64,000 nucleotides of DNA from Paenibacillus sophorae (GCF_018966525.1 NZ_CP076607.1:4216001-4280000), one strand, 5' to 3'. Positions 34,536-43,199 are shown, numbered from the stretch's first letter. Notes: generated by a model not told the origin, from the letters alone. Translations and numbers: made by a program.

Positions 34536-34688
34536 TTACTTCTTCCATAAACCAGAACAAATCGGAAGCACACAAACATTGCAGTATGGCTTATCTTCAA
34601 CCATATATTTTACTGAACGTTTCTCACCACAATATGTGCAAGTAAGCTTTTTGTCATACCACTTATGGATTGGGTCAAACATTTTCAT
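34536..34688 (-). CDS. Small zinc-ribbon protein
   Basis: 50 residues from the ATG at 34,688 (MKMFDPIHKWYDKKLTCTYCGEKRSV), with CTYC and CNVC pairs. AAGGGAG lies upstream, inside the end of the previous gene. Probable nucleic-acid or protein binder. Confidence 0.6.
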   Translation of the reverse strand: MKMFDPIHKWYDKKLTCTYCGEKRSVKYMVEDKPYCNVCVLPICSGLWKK

Positions 34689-34707
34689 CGACTTCTTAAC
34701 TCCCTTC

Positions 34708-34998
34708 TTAAACCACAATATTATAGTATCTTCGTTCATAGGCTAACTTCCGATATTGAGGAACTTCATATGTATCAACTTCATTTCTTTCCAAATCAAT
34801 AATCGTATATGTATTTGTATCAACTGTGAATTTTAGATTGCCATATTGGATTTCTCTGTATGGATAAGTCCTCAACACCTTGCCCAAGAATACTGCTCGA
34901 TTTATTTTATACTCAATCTCTGAAAATGAGTTGCACTTATGTGTACTATATGAACAAATTTGCATATATTTATCAATAACTGCCTTATTAATTTTCAT
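34708..34998 (-). CDS. Phage protein, unknown
   Basis: 96 residues from the ATG at 34,998 (MKINKAVIDKYMQICSYSTHKCNSFSEI), after GGAGGG. Contains two in-frame copies of the ATACATA motif near its C-terminus (NTYTI, VDTYEV). No known domain. Confidence 0.6.
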   Translation of the reverse strand: MKINKAVIDKYMQICSYSTHKCNSFSEIEYKINRAVFLGKVLRTYPYREIQYGNLKFTVDTNTYTIIDLERNEVDTYEVPQYRKLAYERRYYNIVV

Positions 34999-35161
34999 AA
35001 GTTCCCTCCATATGATTGAATTGTTCGATTTCATATTTGTCTTCCATTTCTTTATCATATTTTCCTTGTTTATAAGCTATATGCATATGAGCAAGTCGTA
35101 CATCATTGAATGCCTTCGACCAGAACAACCAAACAATTAGCTTATCAATCAGTCGTTTCAC
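34988..35161 (-). CDS. Small phage protein, unknown
   Basis: 57 residues from a GTG that overlaps the preceding stop (KRLIDKLIVWLFWSKAFNDVRLAHMHIAYKQGKYDKEMEDKYEIEQF, shown in part). Amphipathic N-terminus. It ends 11 bases into the next gene. GGAGGA site upstream. Not long, but its packing fits the operon precisely. Confidence 0.6.
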   Translation of the reverse strand: MKRLIDKLIVWLFWSKAFNDVRLAHMHIAYKQGKYDKEMEDKYEIEQFNHMEGTYEN

Positions 35162-35391
35162 TATTTTAATCGTCCTCCTGTTATAACTACCGATTTACCA
35201 GTTCTGTTCATTTTGAATGGTTTACTTGTTACTTCCTGGTATTCAACGAGTTCTTCATATGTATCTTCCGTTGCTTTAAATTCTTTGCCTTGCCATATGT
35301 ATTTTTCACCGATAGTAAAATTAGTTGATCGTGGTTTTTCGTTTACCCAACAGATTGATAAGATTGTTTTTGCTGCTTCACTTAATTTCAT
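35161..35391 (-). CDS. Phage protein, unknown
   Basis: 76 residues (MKLSEAAKTILSICWVNEKPRSTNFTIGEKYIW). The start codon is part of an AAATACATATG motif. Ends with KMNRTGKSVVITGGRLK, which supplies the ribosome site for the next gene. Unknown function. Confidence 0.6.
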   Translation of the reverse strand: MKLSEAAKTILSICWVNEKPRSTNFTIGEKYIWQGKEFKATEDTYEELVEYQEVTSKPFKMNRTGKSVVITGGRLK

Positions 35392-35401
35392 ATGTATTTC
35401 T

Positions 35402-35917
35402 TCACCCCTTTATAGATTGAATTAAAATCATAATATAGTTGAATAAGAAATGGCTTAGAATTGGCACAAAGATGTTATAATTTGATTTTCGATAGTAATA
35501 TGACCAAACTAACCCGATAAATAAATAACTTGTAAACAGTGATAAGTTAAGATGTAATATTGAAAATATTCCCGAACTAATAAATGCAGATATCCACCAA
35601 TTAAAATATTTATTTATTTTTATTAATAAAATCTTTCTACATAATAGTTCTTCGAAAACTGGACTGAACAGGACGGCATATATGTACATAATAGGCGTTC
35701 TTATGTCCGCTTGTTGTACCGTTTGATTGTGAAAGAGCAAAGTTGTTGTTGATGTGATGATGTTAAATCCCATAAATGATAAGCAAAACGAGTGAAAAAT
35801 ATTCTCTAATGTGTCTTTGTTTTTCAATTTACTCAAATCATCGCCTAACCAATAACTGTTCAGATAAATGATTGCTGCTAAGATTACCGTTGGAACAATG
35901 TTTAAAGCAATAAACAA
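35402..35917 (-). CDS. CPBP-family (Rce1/ABI-like) intramembrane protease homologue
   Basis: 171 residues, TTG start six bases after GAAGGTG. Several membrane segments and the diagnostic motifs: FEELLCRKILL (EExxxRK), SSGIFSILHLNLSLF (histidine), and PILSHFLFN (second histidine). Bacterial members include bacteriocin-immunity and regulatory proteases. In a phage it could alter the cell envelope or give exclusion. It lies after a terminator, next to a repeated element and candidate promoter, so it may be expressed on its own. Confidence 0.8.
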   Translation of the reverse strand: MFIALNIVPTVILAAIIYLNSYWLGDDLSKLKNKDTLENIFHSFCLSFMGFNIITSTTTLLFHNQTVQQADIRTPIMYIYAVLFSPVFEELLCRKILLIKINKYFNWWISAFISSGIFSILHLNLSLFTSYLFIGLVWSYYYRKSNYNIFVPILSHFLFNYIMILIQSIKG

Positions 35918-35971
35918 GTATACACCTTCTTTTTGATTTTCATTTGATAAATATCAACCTCCTATTAAAAA

Positions 35972-35999
35972 AAGTACAGGTATGACTTAACCTGTACTT
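35972..35999 (-). terminator. Terminator after the thyA-DHFR operon
   Basis: Nine-base perfect stem AAGTACAGG / CCTGTACTT with a ten-base loop, followed on the minus strand by seven Ts. Stops the dUTPase-thyA-DHFR transcript before the CPBP gene. Confidence 0.85.
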
Positions 36000-36035
36000 A
36001 GAATAGCATATATTATATTGTTTGTCTATTTATTT

Positions 36036-36539
36036 TTACTTTATTAATCGGGAATACTTAACTATTTTTATCGGATAATCAGTATCGTCTCCAACGGGAA
36101 TATCTAGAGAGTGAACTGCTTCCCATTCAGACCAATCAATTTCAGGAAAATATGTATCACCTTCGAATTCAGCATCGATATGAGTTATGTACATTTCTCC
36201 AATATGGGGCAGAAATTGCTTATAGATTGAAGCTCCACCAATAATATAAGTCGATCTTAATTCATCGATAATAGAGTGTACTAATATATCATCCACTGAA
36301 TCATAAACGGTGCATTCCGGCACTTTATAGTTTTTGTTAGATGTTAGAATGATATTGTTTCGTTTTGGTAATGGACGACCAATAGATTCATATGTTGACC
36401 TTCCCATGACTACATTGCCGTATTCAGTTTGAGACTTGAAGAATTTTAAATCTGCCGAAATGTTCCAAGGGAGTGAATTGGATGAGCCGATTAGATTATT
36501 GATGTCCATAGCAGCAATAAGAGAGATGGGATATGTCAT
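36036..36539 (-). CDS. dfrA: Dihydrofolate reductase
   Basis: 167 residues, complete. MTYPISLIAAMDINNLIGSSNSLPWNISADLKFFK, VVMGRSTYESIGRPLP, and IIGGASIYKQFLP are the folate- and NADPH-binding motifs. Regenerates tetrahydrofolate consumed by ThyA. Its start overlaps the thyA stop (ATGA). The 3' end overlaps a copy of the dispersed 22-bp element. Confidence 0.95.
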   Translation of the reverse strand: MTYPISLIAAMDINNLIGSSNSLPWNISADLKFFKSQTEYGNVVMGRSTYESIGRPLPKRNNIILTSNKNYKVPECTVYDSVDDILVHSIIDELRSTYIIGGASIYKQFLPHIGEMYITHIDAEFEGDTYFPEIDWSEWEAVHSLDIPVGDDTDYPIKIVKYSRLIK

Positions 36540-37381
36540 ACAGCTACAACACCTTTAATTGTTGGGTGTGGATCGTAATTATCTAGAATAAAGTCTTCAT
36601 ATTTAAAATCAAAAATATCTTTTTTGTTTGGATTCAGGTACATCTTTGGTAAGTCTCTTGGTTCTCTGGTCAATTGAAGTCTTACTTGTTCAAGATGATT
36701 CAAGTATAGATGCACATCTCCGCCCGAGTAAATTAGATCACCAAGATCCAAATCACATACTTGAGCAACCATCATTGTCAATAGAGCATAACTTGCAATG
36801 TTAAATGGAAGGCCAAGAAAAACATCTGTGCTGCGCATGTTAAATTTGCAGGATAGTTTATTATTTTCTACATAAAATTGAAACGCATAATGACATGGAG
36901 GAAGCTTCATATCTTTAATTTCTCCAACGTTCCAGGCTGATACAAGGTGCCTTCTTGAGTCTGGATTTGTTCTTATTGACTTAATGACTTCTGAAATTTG
37001 ATCAATGGTTTCGTCGGTAAGCATGAAACAATCTAGACCATCTTCATAATAAGTATCTGCAACTTGCCAGTTACGCCATTGAGAGCCATAAACGGGGCCA
37101 AGTTCTCCATGTTCATTCGCCCAAGAGTCCCAGATTCGAACATCATTTTCCTTAAGATATTGGATATTAGTACTACCTGAAAGAAACCAAAGTAATTCAT
37201 GGATGACTGATTTAAGATGGATTTTCTTTGTGGTGAGTAGTGGAAACCCTTCCTGTAGATTAAATCTCATGTCATAACCAAATACAGATAATGTGCCTGT
37301 ACCAGTTCTATCTTCTTTCTTTGTACCATTATCAAGAATGTATTGGCATAGTTCTAAATATTTTTTATCAGCGTTATTCAT
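36536..37381 (-). CDS. thyA: Thymidylate synthase ThyA
   Basis: 281 residues, complete. Methylates dUMP to dTMP using methylenetetrahydrofolate. The catalytic cysteine is in LPPCHYAFQFY (about Cys163). RTGTGTLSVFG, PVYGSQWRNW, FNIASYALLTMMVAQ and DVHLYLNHLEQV are typical. No intron or intein, unlike thymidylate synthase genes of some Bacillus phages. Coupled to DHFR. Confidence 0.97.
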   Translation of the reverse strand: MNNADKKYLELCQYILDNGTKKEDRTGTGTLSVFGYDMRFNLQEGFPLLTTKKIHLKSVIHELLWFLSGSTNIQYLKENDVRIWDSWANEHGELGPVYGSQWRNWQVADTYYEDGLDCFMLTDETIDQISEVIKSIRTNPDSRRHLVSAWNVGEIKDMKLPPCHYAFQFYVENNKLSCKFNMRSTDVFLGLPFNIASYALLTMMVAQVCDLDLGDLIYSGGDVHLYLNHLEQVRLQLTREPRDLPKMYLNPNKKDIFDFKYEDFILDNYDPHPTIKGVVAV

Positions 37382-37441
37382 TATTCTCTCCCTTTAGTTA
37401 AGTTTAAAGGCGATGGATTGACCACCGCCTGCGTATAAAAA

Positions 37442-37906
37442 TTAGTTTTTTCCTGTGCTTCCGATTCCACCTCTTGAAACTTCATCAAGTTCATCCACTG
37501 TAATCAATTCAACATCTGGCATTACCTCTTGGATACGGAACTGACAAATACGATCATTCTTCTTAATGGTTGTGTCTCGCATTGCTAACGCAGGGAAATG
37601 CCACTGATCTAGATTTCCACTGAAAGAATTATCAATTACTCCAAAATGATTGGTCTGAATGATTCCAAAATTTTTATATGTGCTACTGCGTGGAACTGGA
37701 TTTGCTTCATAACCTTCAGGTAGTTTCATTCCCACCCCAAGAGGAATAAGAAAATACTCTCCCTTTCTCAAATCAACATCAATTGCAGAGCGAAGATCAA
37801 TCCAATCACCCTTAGAAATTTTAGTTAGTGGTTCAATATTAGAAAAATATTTAACCTTAATTTGGAGTGGCTTTTTGTAAAATGGTTGTTTCATTTGGTC
37901 TGTCAT
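37442..37906 (-). CDS. dut: dUTPase (deoxyuridine triphosphatase)
   Basis: 154 residues. Trimeric dUTPase motifs: DLRSAIDVDL (motif 1), PRSSTYKNFGI (motif 2), GVIDNSFSGN (motif 3, catalytic Asp), RICQFRIQEV (motif 4) and SRGGIGSTGKN (motif 5 at the C-terminus). Converts dUTP to dUMP, the ThyA substrate, and keeps uracil out of phage DNA. GGGAG site. Confidence 0.93.
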   Translation of the reverse strand: MTDQMKQPFYKKPLQIKVKYFSNIEPLTKISKGDWIDLRSAIDVDLRKGEYFLIPLGVGMKLPEGYEANPVPRSSTYKNFGIIQTNHFGVIDNSFSGNLDQWHFPALAMRDTTIKKNDRICQFRIQEVMPDVELITVDELDEVSRGGIGSTGKN

Positions 37907-37941
37907 ATGAATTATAATTACTCCCTTTTATGTATTTTTAT

Positions 37942-38451
37942 TTATTTATAAAGTTGATTAAGCAATATCTTTTTGTACTGTTTCAAACTTTCTTGAATAT
38001 CTATAACCTCTTGATTTGTTGAACCAGCCCAATGATAGTTTACATCAGAAAGTTTTTGAATAAATTTTCCGTCTACAAGAACATCGATAAATTGTAAAAT
38101 ATCAGGATAATTTTTTTGTATCCACTCATACTTGTACCCACTATAGAGCCATATTGTTTTGTTTGGATATTTTGCTTTAATTTCTTTTGATAGGTTCACC
38201 ACTTCTTCAATATTGTTTTGATGAAGTGGATCACCTCCTGACCAAGTGATTCCATCAATATACTCTTTGTTAAGGCACTCAAAAATTTTGTTTTTTGCTG
38301 TCTCGTCAAATAAAATACCACTACAAGGATTCCATGTCTGCTTATTGTGGCATAGGTGACACATATGTTCGCACCCCGATAAGAAGACAACAACTCTCAA
38401 TCCCGATCCATTATTCATATCATCCGTTTTAATATCGTGATAATTCGTTAT
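37942..38451 (-). CDS. nrdG: Anaerobic ribonucleoside-triphosphate reductase activating protein NrdG
   Basis: 169 residues. Radical SAM protein that installs the glycyl radical on NrdD. The 4Fe-4S motif CEHMCHLC is at about 27-34, followed by GITWSGGDPLH (SAM-binding GGE-like). The first ATG in frame would remove the conserved NYHDIKTDD strand and has no ribosome site. An ATA at 38,449-38,451 six bases after GGAG restores it and overlaps the preceding stop as ATAA where ATGA would be normal. ATA is chosen as the start by inference. Confidence 0.9.
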   Translation of the reverse strand: MTNYHDIKTDDMNNGSGLRVVVFLSGCEHMCHLCHNKQTWNPCSGILFDETAKNKIFECLNKEYIDGITWSGGDPLHQNNIEEVVNLSKEIKAKYPNKTIWLYSGYKYEWIQKNYPDILQFIDVLVDGKFIQKLSDVNYHWAGSTNQEVIDIQESLKQYKKILLNQLYK

Positions 38452-39074
38452 TGTTCACTCCTTTTTGGTGTATTAATTAATTTGAACAGTTTTTCTTTAA
38501 TATAAAAAGGAACTTCGCTCTTATATTTGTTATATAGTACAGTCATGAACTCTCTATCGTTTCGTTTGCTGTTTAACGCCGCGTTTAATTCTTTGGGAAG
38601 AAAACAGCATGTGCTTGGAGAATACGTTTTGTTTCCTTCTACCAGCAAATCTTTATCTAGCTCTAACTTATAACTACATGGATAAATTTTCTTGTCATAC
38701 CATTTGGCAAAGTTCTGATAATTGTGAAATTCATCAGACACCGTACATCCAATATAACGCGGGTTATCCTTTTGATAATTTACGTCATAACACCTGTTAA
38801 ACATGCTAAACCATTTGATGTATTGTGGTGTTTTTATGTTATTTACTCTTGCCGAATAACTGCCACAACCATAGTATCCAACCCCATAAACACTTTTGTG
38901 AAAAGGATTTTTAATTTCACCATTGCTTACGTTTTGTGCAGTTACCCACACTAGATAATCAGGAACATCAACAAATTTGATCAGCACGGTGTGTCTGTTA
39001 ATGTAATCAACTATCTGTATTTCATAGCCTTCATTTGTAAAATGTTTTTCGCCAACTCTGTTGTTTATTTTCAT
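38448..39074 (-). CDS. Free-standing HNH-like homing endonuclease between nrdD and nrdG
   Basis: About 208 residues from the ATG at 39,074. Middle motif set WFSMFNRCYDVNYQ, RYIGCTVSDEFHNYQNFAKWYD, ELDKDLLVEGNKTYSPSTCCFLP resembles phage HNH/AP2-associated homing endonucleases. It begins two bases after the nrdD stop and its end carries the ribosome site for nrdG. It lies outside the nrdD intron, so it may cleave intron-less nrdD alleles in trans or spread itself. Confidence 0.75.
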   Translation of the reverse strand: MKINNRVGEKHFTNEGYEIQIVDYINRHTVLIKFVDVPDYLVWVTAQNVSNGEIKNPFHKSVYGVGYYGCGSYSARVNNIKTPQYIKWFSMFNRCYDVNYQKDNPRYIGCTVSDEFHNYQNFAKWYDKKIYPCSYKLELDKDLLVEGNKTYSPSTCCFLPKELNAALNSKRNDREFMTVLYNKYKSEVPFYIKEKLFKLINTPKRSEQ

Positions 39075-39075
39075 T

Positions 39076-41489
39076 CTACATAGACTTCCGCTCTGATATT
39101 TCAATTACTTTTGCGTCATTGTATCTAGTCTTTCCGTGAATCTTTGTGTAACCCAAATCATTTATACCCCATCTTTCGATGTATTTAAAAAGGGATTAGA
39201 CTATACAATCAAGTTGGATTATAGTCGTTGAACGTCCTCCATCAGCGTTACCCGTTAAGGAGTTTCGATGCGTCTGAGGAACTTCCATCCTCGGTTGCCC
39301 AATCCTAAGAATTTTTATGGTTTGTGCTTTCGCGTACCGCATTCACATTTACCGTTTCCAGTTCTGTTGTAGCTTCTTAGGCTCTAAGGGGTTTCCCGCA
39401 GTTTAACCAATTTTACATGGGCTGTTTTGGTTAACCCATTCATCCGATCAATCTTTGTTACAAGTTCACTTCCGCATTTGGGACACACGTCCATATCAAG
39501 TTGTTCATGTCCACATTCTTCGCAGTACGATAAACTCAGATTTAAACCTTCATAAAAACCCATCTTCATAGCTCTTCTAACCAGTGTTTTTTGAGCTAAT
39601 TTATTATAAGCAATAGGGTATTTACAATACTGAATTTTGCCGCCGTTGAACAGATCCCAGAATTGCTTTTCATAATCCTGTTTTTGGATTGGAGTAATAT
39701 CTTCCCATACACCACAATGAAATGAATTGCTTACATATGCTCGGTCAGATACTCCTTCAATGATTCCATATTTTTTTCTGAACTGTTCTACTTGTAGACC
39801 AGCGAGTGATTCTCCCGGTGTGGCGTAGATTGCATACAATATCTTGTCTTCTTCTTTGAACTGTTCTATCTTTTTGTTTATGTATTGCATTACCTCTAAA
39901 GCGAAACCATTATCTTCTACAAGCGTTTTTTTGTTGTAAAGATATTGCAATTCATTTAGAGCTGTAATACCAAAACTCATAGTCATTGGTTTTAGCAGCG
40001 ACTTAATTTTGTCATCTGGTTTAAGATTCCCATTTAAGAATCCGCCTTGACAAAATCCAAGTGGATTGGTTGATGCTTTCTTTTCACCAAGAAAATCGCG
40101 CGTCTTAATGTGTAGTTGACGAATCAATTCAAGGTAATAGTCCAACAATTCATAAAAATCTTTGTTTTCATGTCTTGCTTTAGCCAAAATCATTGGGAGA
40201 TGAAGCGAAATTGCTCCGAGATTATGACGGCCTTCAAATACAGGTACGTCATTTTCATCTAATGGATGCATCCCCCCACGCTCAAACCAAGGAGATAAAC
40301 TGGCCCTGCACCCCATTAGCGAAATCACTTTGCCATACTTTTTATAAATACTCGGGATATACCCATCTCCCGAAAGTGAGAGAAAATCTGGATACATGGA
40401 CTTACTTGAACAATCAATTGCAATATCAAACAGATATTCAAGTTGCTTTCCTTCCCCATGTAGATTTTCATCATATAAGAATGTCAGTTTGGGAAACAAT
40501 ACAGGTTTTTTGAGGCCCGTTTTACCCTGTCCACCCATTCTAACTTTAAGAATAGCTTCAGTTACCATTTGCTCAAATTTACTTGTACCTACACCAAAAC
40601 TTGTTGCTATGAACGGATAATCTCCTCGTGAACTTCCAACTGTGTTGAAACGATACTCCCAAGATTGAAAACCCTGTTCCATATCACGATATACCTTTTT
40701 AGTTGCGTAATCGTCAGCCTTTAATTCTTTGTCTTTAATATCAACAAACGAAACAATATCAAGATATTCCTCATAATATTTTTCATATGACAATTTAGCA
40801 TACTTAGTCAATACTGTATCAATTCTTGGAAGCGTAAATCCTCCATATTGTTGACTGGCTGCACTCATCGCTACATCACTAATTACGTCAAACGCAACAT
40901 CCAACGTTTTTGGTTCATTATACCAAACATTTCCCATTTCAAATCCACCGTTTAATACATTGGAAATATCAAATAGACAACAGTTGATACTGTCTAGTCT
41001 TGCACTTCTATCATGTATATATATGTATCCATCTTTTGCAGCCTGTCGTTCTTCTACATTTAAGAAAAACTTTTTATAAAGTTCACTATTCAATTCATTG
41101 TAAATTAAGCTTCTTTGTGTACTAACTAATGCGCTATCTGTATTGGCATTACTAGTATCGCCTATATATCGAATCGACTGGCTTTTTTGATATACTTTGT
41201 CTAACATGTGTACAAAATCTTTTTTATAATTTCTGTAATCACGATATGATTTTGCAATTGCTGGATGAAACTCATCTAATGATGATTCTACGATATTATG
41301 CATTTCACAAATGTCGATCTCGGATGTATCATGCTCTACGATTTTCTCCCAAACCATGCTACATATTTCTGCATAATCGTTATCTGATAAATTTATCATC
41401 ACACGCCGAGAAGATTTATTTACAGCATTAATAATTTTTTGTTCATTATAATCTTCCAGTGTTCCGTCTTTTTTGGTGATCTTAATCAA
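39076..41489 (-). CDS. nrdD: Anaerobic (class III) ribonucleotide reductase NrdD, two exons
   Basis: Exon 1 is 41,489-39,434 and exon 2 is 39,158-39,076; spliced product 712 residues. ATP-cone at the N-terminus (IKITKKDGTLEDYNEQKIINAVNK), thiyl-site region, zinc site CEECGHEQLDMDVCPKCGS and the glycyl-radical end. Unspliced reading ends prematurely right after IDRMNG. Joining restores RMNGYLGYTKIHGKTRYNDAK ending ERKSM. The start is the TTG at 41,489 in the gene upstream; an earlier ATG has no ribosome site. Makes dNTPs from NTPs without oxygen. Confidence 0.93.
39159..39433 (-). ncRNA. Group I intron in nrdD (275 nt, no ORF)
   Basis: 5' exon ends GAATGGGT and intron starts TAACC. An internal guide GCCCAT pairs with the exon end (U-G wobble at the splice site, P1), and CCAAA just 5' of it pairs with UUUGG of exon 2 (P10). 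The intron ends in G before ATTTGGG. Core P7-like strands are GTTCAACGACTA and ATAGTCTAATC. Splicing restores the NrdD frame exactly. The intron splits the first base of the tyrosine codon that follows the radical glycine. Confidence 0.9.
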
Positions 41490-41733
41490 CGTATGTGTCG
41501 TCTCCTTTAGATAAATCAATTTCGTCATTTATATCGCATTCTTTAACTTGATCCCAAAGTAGCCCTCCGTCTTCGTCGTCTCCTCTCTTCATAAGGTGAC
41601 AATATCCATTCTCTTGGTATGGTTTGGATTCATCAATATCCCAAAAAGGACATTTCTTTTCACTATAGCAATACATACCTTTTGGAATGTGTTGTTCAGG
41701 ATTAATGAAGTATTTAGGGTCAACAGTTTTCAT
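41482..41733 (-). CDS. Small cysteine-rich phage protein upstream of nrdD
   Basis: 83 residues (MKTVDPKYFINPEQHIPKGMYCYSEKKCPFWD) with cysteines YCYSEKKCPFWD, GYCHLM and KECDIND, a possible metal site. Its stop overlaps the nrdD start, and its end supplies GGAG for nrdD. Function unknown. Confidence 0.65.
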   Translation of the reverse strand: MKTVDPKYFINPEQHIPKGMYCYSEKKCPFWDIDESKPYQENGYCHLMKRGDDEDGGLLWDQVKECDINDEIDLSKGDDTYVD

Positions 41734-41749
41734 ATTCCATCTCCTTTAC

Positions 41750-42160
41750 TTACTCGTTTCTTGCTATTGCTGCATTCGCCCAAAACACACTTTGTTCAAG
41801 ATTGGTCATCGCCAATGATTTCTCTCTGCTGCTTGGGGCCAATTCGTCAATTAAATATGCGAATTCTTTTGCCTTTTCTCTGATTTGCTGATATTTTTCC
41901 GATTGTCCCACTTTTGGAGGATGATAGGAGAAATTATTTTCGATGGCAATATTAAACTTTTTCTTTTCAAAAAAAGCAATATTGTCAACAGTATAAACCA
42001 ACGAATATGTATAATCATTGTGTAAAATCTCAAATCCACCATAATCAGGTACAAAATCCGTTTCGCCAATAGACTCAAATGTTTTGTAGTCAATACACTT
42101 AATCAATAAATCCACTCCTTTATTAAAGTGTTGATGAAAGACTTGTTTTATAGATTCCAT
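41750..42160 (-). CDS. Phage protein, unknown
   Basis: 136 residues from the ATG at 42,160 (MESIKQVFHQHFNKGVDLLIKCIDY), just after GGGG, overlapping the small membrane protein gene. C-terminal helices KYQQIREKAKEFAYLIDELAPSSREKSLAMTNLEQSVFWANAAIARNE (in part) match a helix bundle found at the end of many phage Acb2/TTP-like proteins. Confidence 0.6.
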   Translation of the reverse strand: MESIKQVFHQHFNKGVDLLIKCIDYKTFESIGETDFVPDYGGFEILHNDYTYSLVYTVDNIAFFEKKKFNIAIENNFSYHPPKVGQSEKYQQIREKAKEFAYLIDELAPSSREKSLAMTNLEQSVFWANAAIARNE

Positions 42161-42264
42161 TTTCCCCGATGAAAAGGATAAGATATTGTCCACGCAATAC
42201 CAATTGCTAAAACCCATAGGGAGAACAATACTTCTTCATACCATTTGCCATTCCAGCCAAACAT
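42148..42264 (-). CDS. Small membrane protein
   Basis: 38 residues (MFGWNGKWYEEVLFSLWVLAI then GIAWTISYPFHRGKWNL). One hydrophobic segment; GGGGGAGGAAG site. Overlaps the following gene. Confidence 0.55.
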   Translation of the reverse strand: MFGWNGKWYEEVLFSLWVLAIGIAWTISYPFHRGKWNL

Positions 42265-42279
42265 AACTTCCTCCCCCTA

Positions 42280-42735
42280 TTACTTCATGATTCGTAGCTT
42301 GTACAAATCACCTTGTTCATTATATGTATTGATATAGAAACGATACACGTATCTTGCTGACTCTCCAACATAACTGTGTTCAAATGTCTGACCGCTCTCT
42401 AGTTTTGCGTCGGGAATTTCATAAAATACATCGTGTGTCTCACATTTTTGATCATCAACCATCGTTGATTTAGCAATGATTTTGCATTTCTTTGTGTTGT
42501 TTTTATTTACAACGAAAGTTGACTGATCTTCATCAAAGAAAGAATCGTAGTCGCTCTTCTTGTTCATTTCGGTTTTGTGTGCAAAAGCAAGGAAATCTTC
42601 ACCGACTAATTGGCTTCCAACAACAAGTTTATTATCTTCAATTTTAGAATACTTGCTATAGTCTACATGTGCAGCAAACTTACCGTTTTCATCAAAAATA
42701 AACAATTCAAGACCATCTCTACAAGCTAAGTTCAT
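42280..42735 (-). CDS. Phage protein, unknown
   Basis: 151 residues, beta-rich (MNLACRDGLELFIFDENGKFAAHVDYS). No known motif. Leader has AAGTAAAAATACATATATAGGAG split over the upstream gene's stop, a clear example of the recurrent motif next to a ribosome site. Confidence 0.6.
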   Translation of the reverse strand: MNLACRDGLELFIFDENGKFAAHVDYSKYSKIEDNKLVVGSQLVGEDFLAFAHKTEMNKKSDYDSFFDEDQSTFVVNKNNTKKCKIIAKSTMVDDQKCETHDVFYEIPDAKLESGQTFEHSYVGESARYVYRFYINTYNEQGDLYKLRIMK

Positions 42736-42759
42736 TTATATTCTCCTATATATGTATTT

Positions 42760-42987
42760 TTACTTATTTAAATTGTTATGGAATACTCTAACGTCAAACT
42801 CTCTCCAAGCTTCATACCAACTTTTTTCATCGAGAGCATCAAACTTCTTAAATTCTTTTGCCCCAATAAATTCCTTCAATTTCTTCTTAACAAATGAATC
42901 TTCATGTAACAGATATTCTTCTTCTAGTCCAACCACATTTTTAAAGCATTCGTACAATGCATCACTTAAACTTATGTATGTTCTCAT
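42760..42987 (-). CDS. Phage protein, unknown
   Basis: 75 residues (MRTYISLSDALYECFKNVVGLEEEYLLHED), helical. Start overlaps the previous stop (ATGA). No motif recognised. Confidence 0.55.
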   Translation of the reverse strand: MRTYISLSDALYECFKNVVGLEEEYLLHEDSFVKKKLKEFIGAKEFKKFDALDEKSWYEAWREFDVRVFHNNLNK

Positions 42988-43199
42988 TTTTCGATTTTCT
43001 TAACACCCCCATATTCTCCAACTTCATATCCCTCTGGCAAGGGAACAATATCCCACCTACCAAGAATATTTTGGATACTTTCTCCCAAACTTTTCCCTAA
43101 AATTTCACCATCGAACCAATGTACAGAGCCACCGAACATTGAATATTCAAGTGTTCCATATGTACCATCTTTTTTATTCTTCAAAATAGTTTTTGTCAA
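42984..43199 (-). CDS. Phage protein, unknown
   Basis: 71 residues from TTG, seven bases after GGAGG (TKTILKNKKDGTYGTLEYSMFGGSVHWFDGEILGK, in part). Beta-rich small protein. Confidence 0.55.
   Translation of the reverse strand: MTKTILKNKKDGTYGTLEYSMFGGSVHWFDGEILGKSLGESIQNILGRWDIVPLPEGYEVGEYGGVKKIEK

Noticed and set aside
36536..37381. Possible intron or intein in thyA or the other nucleotide genes
   Set aside because: thyA, DHFR, dUTPase and ligase all read through with every conserved motif and family length, so no insertion.
39384..39434. C-terminal tail LTKTAHVKLVKLRETP of nrdD read straight through
   Set aside because: This is intron sequence; splicing gives the conserved glycyl-radical end instead.
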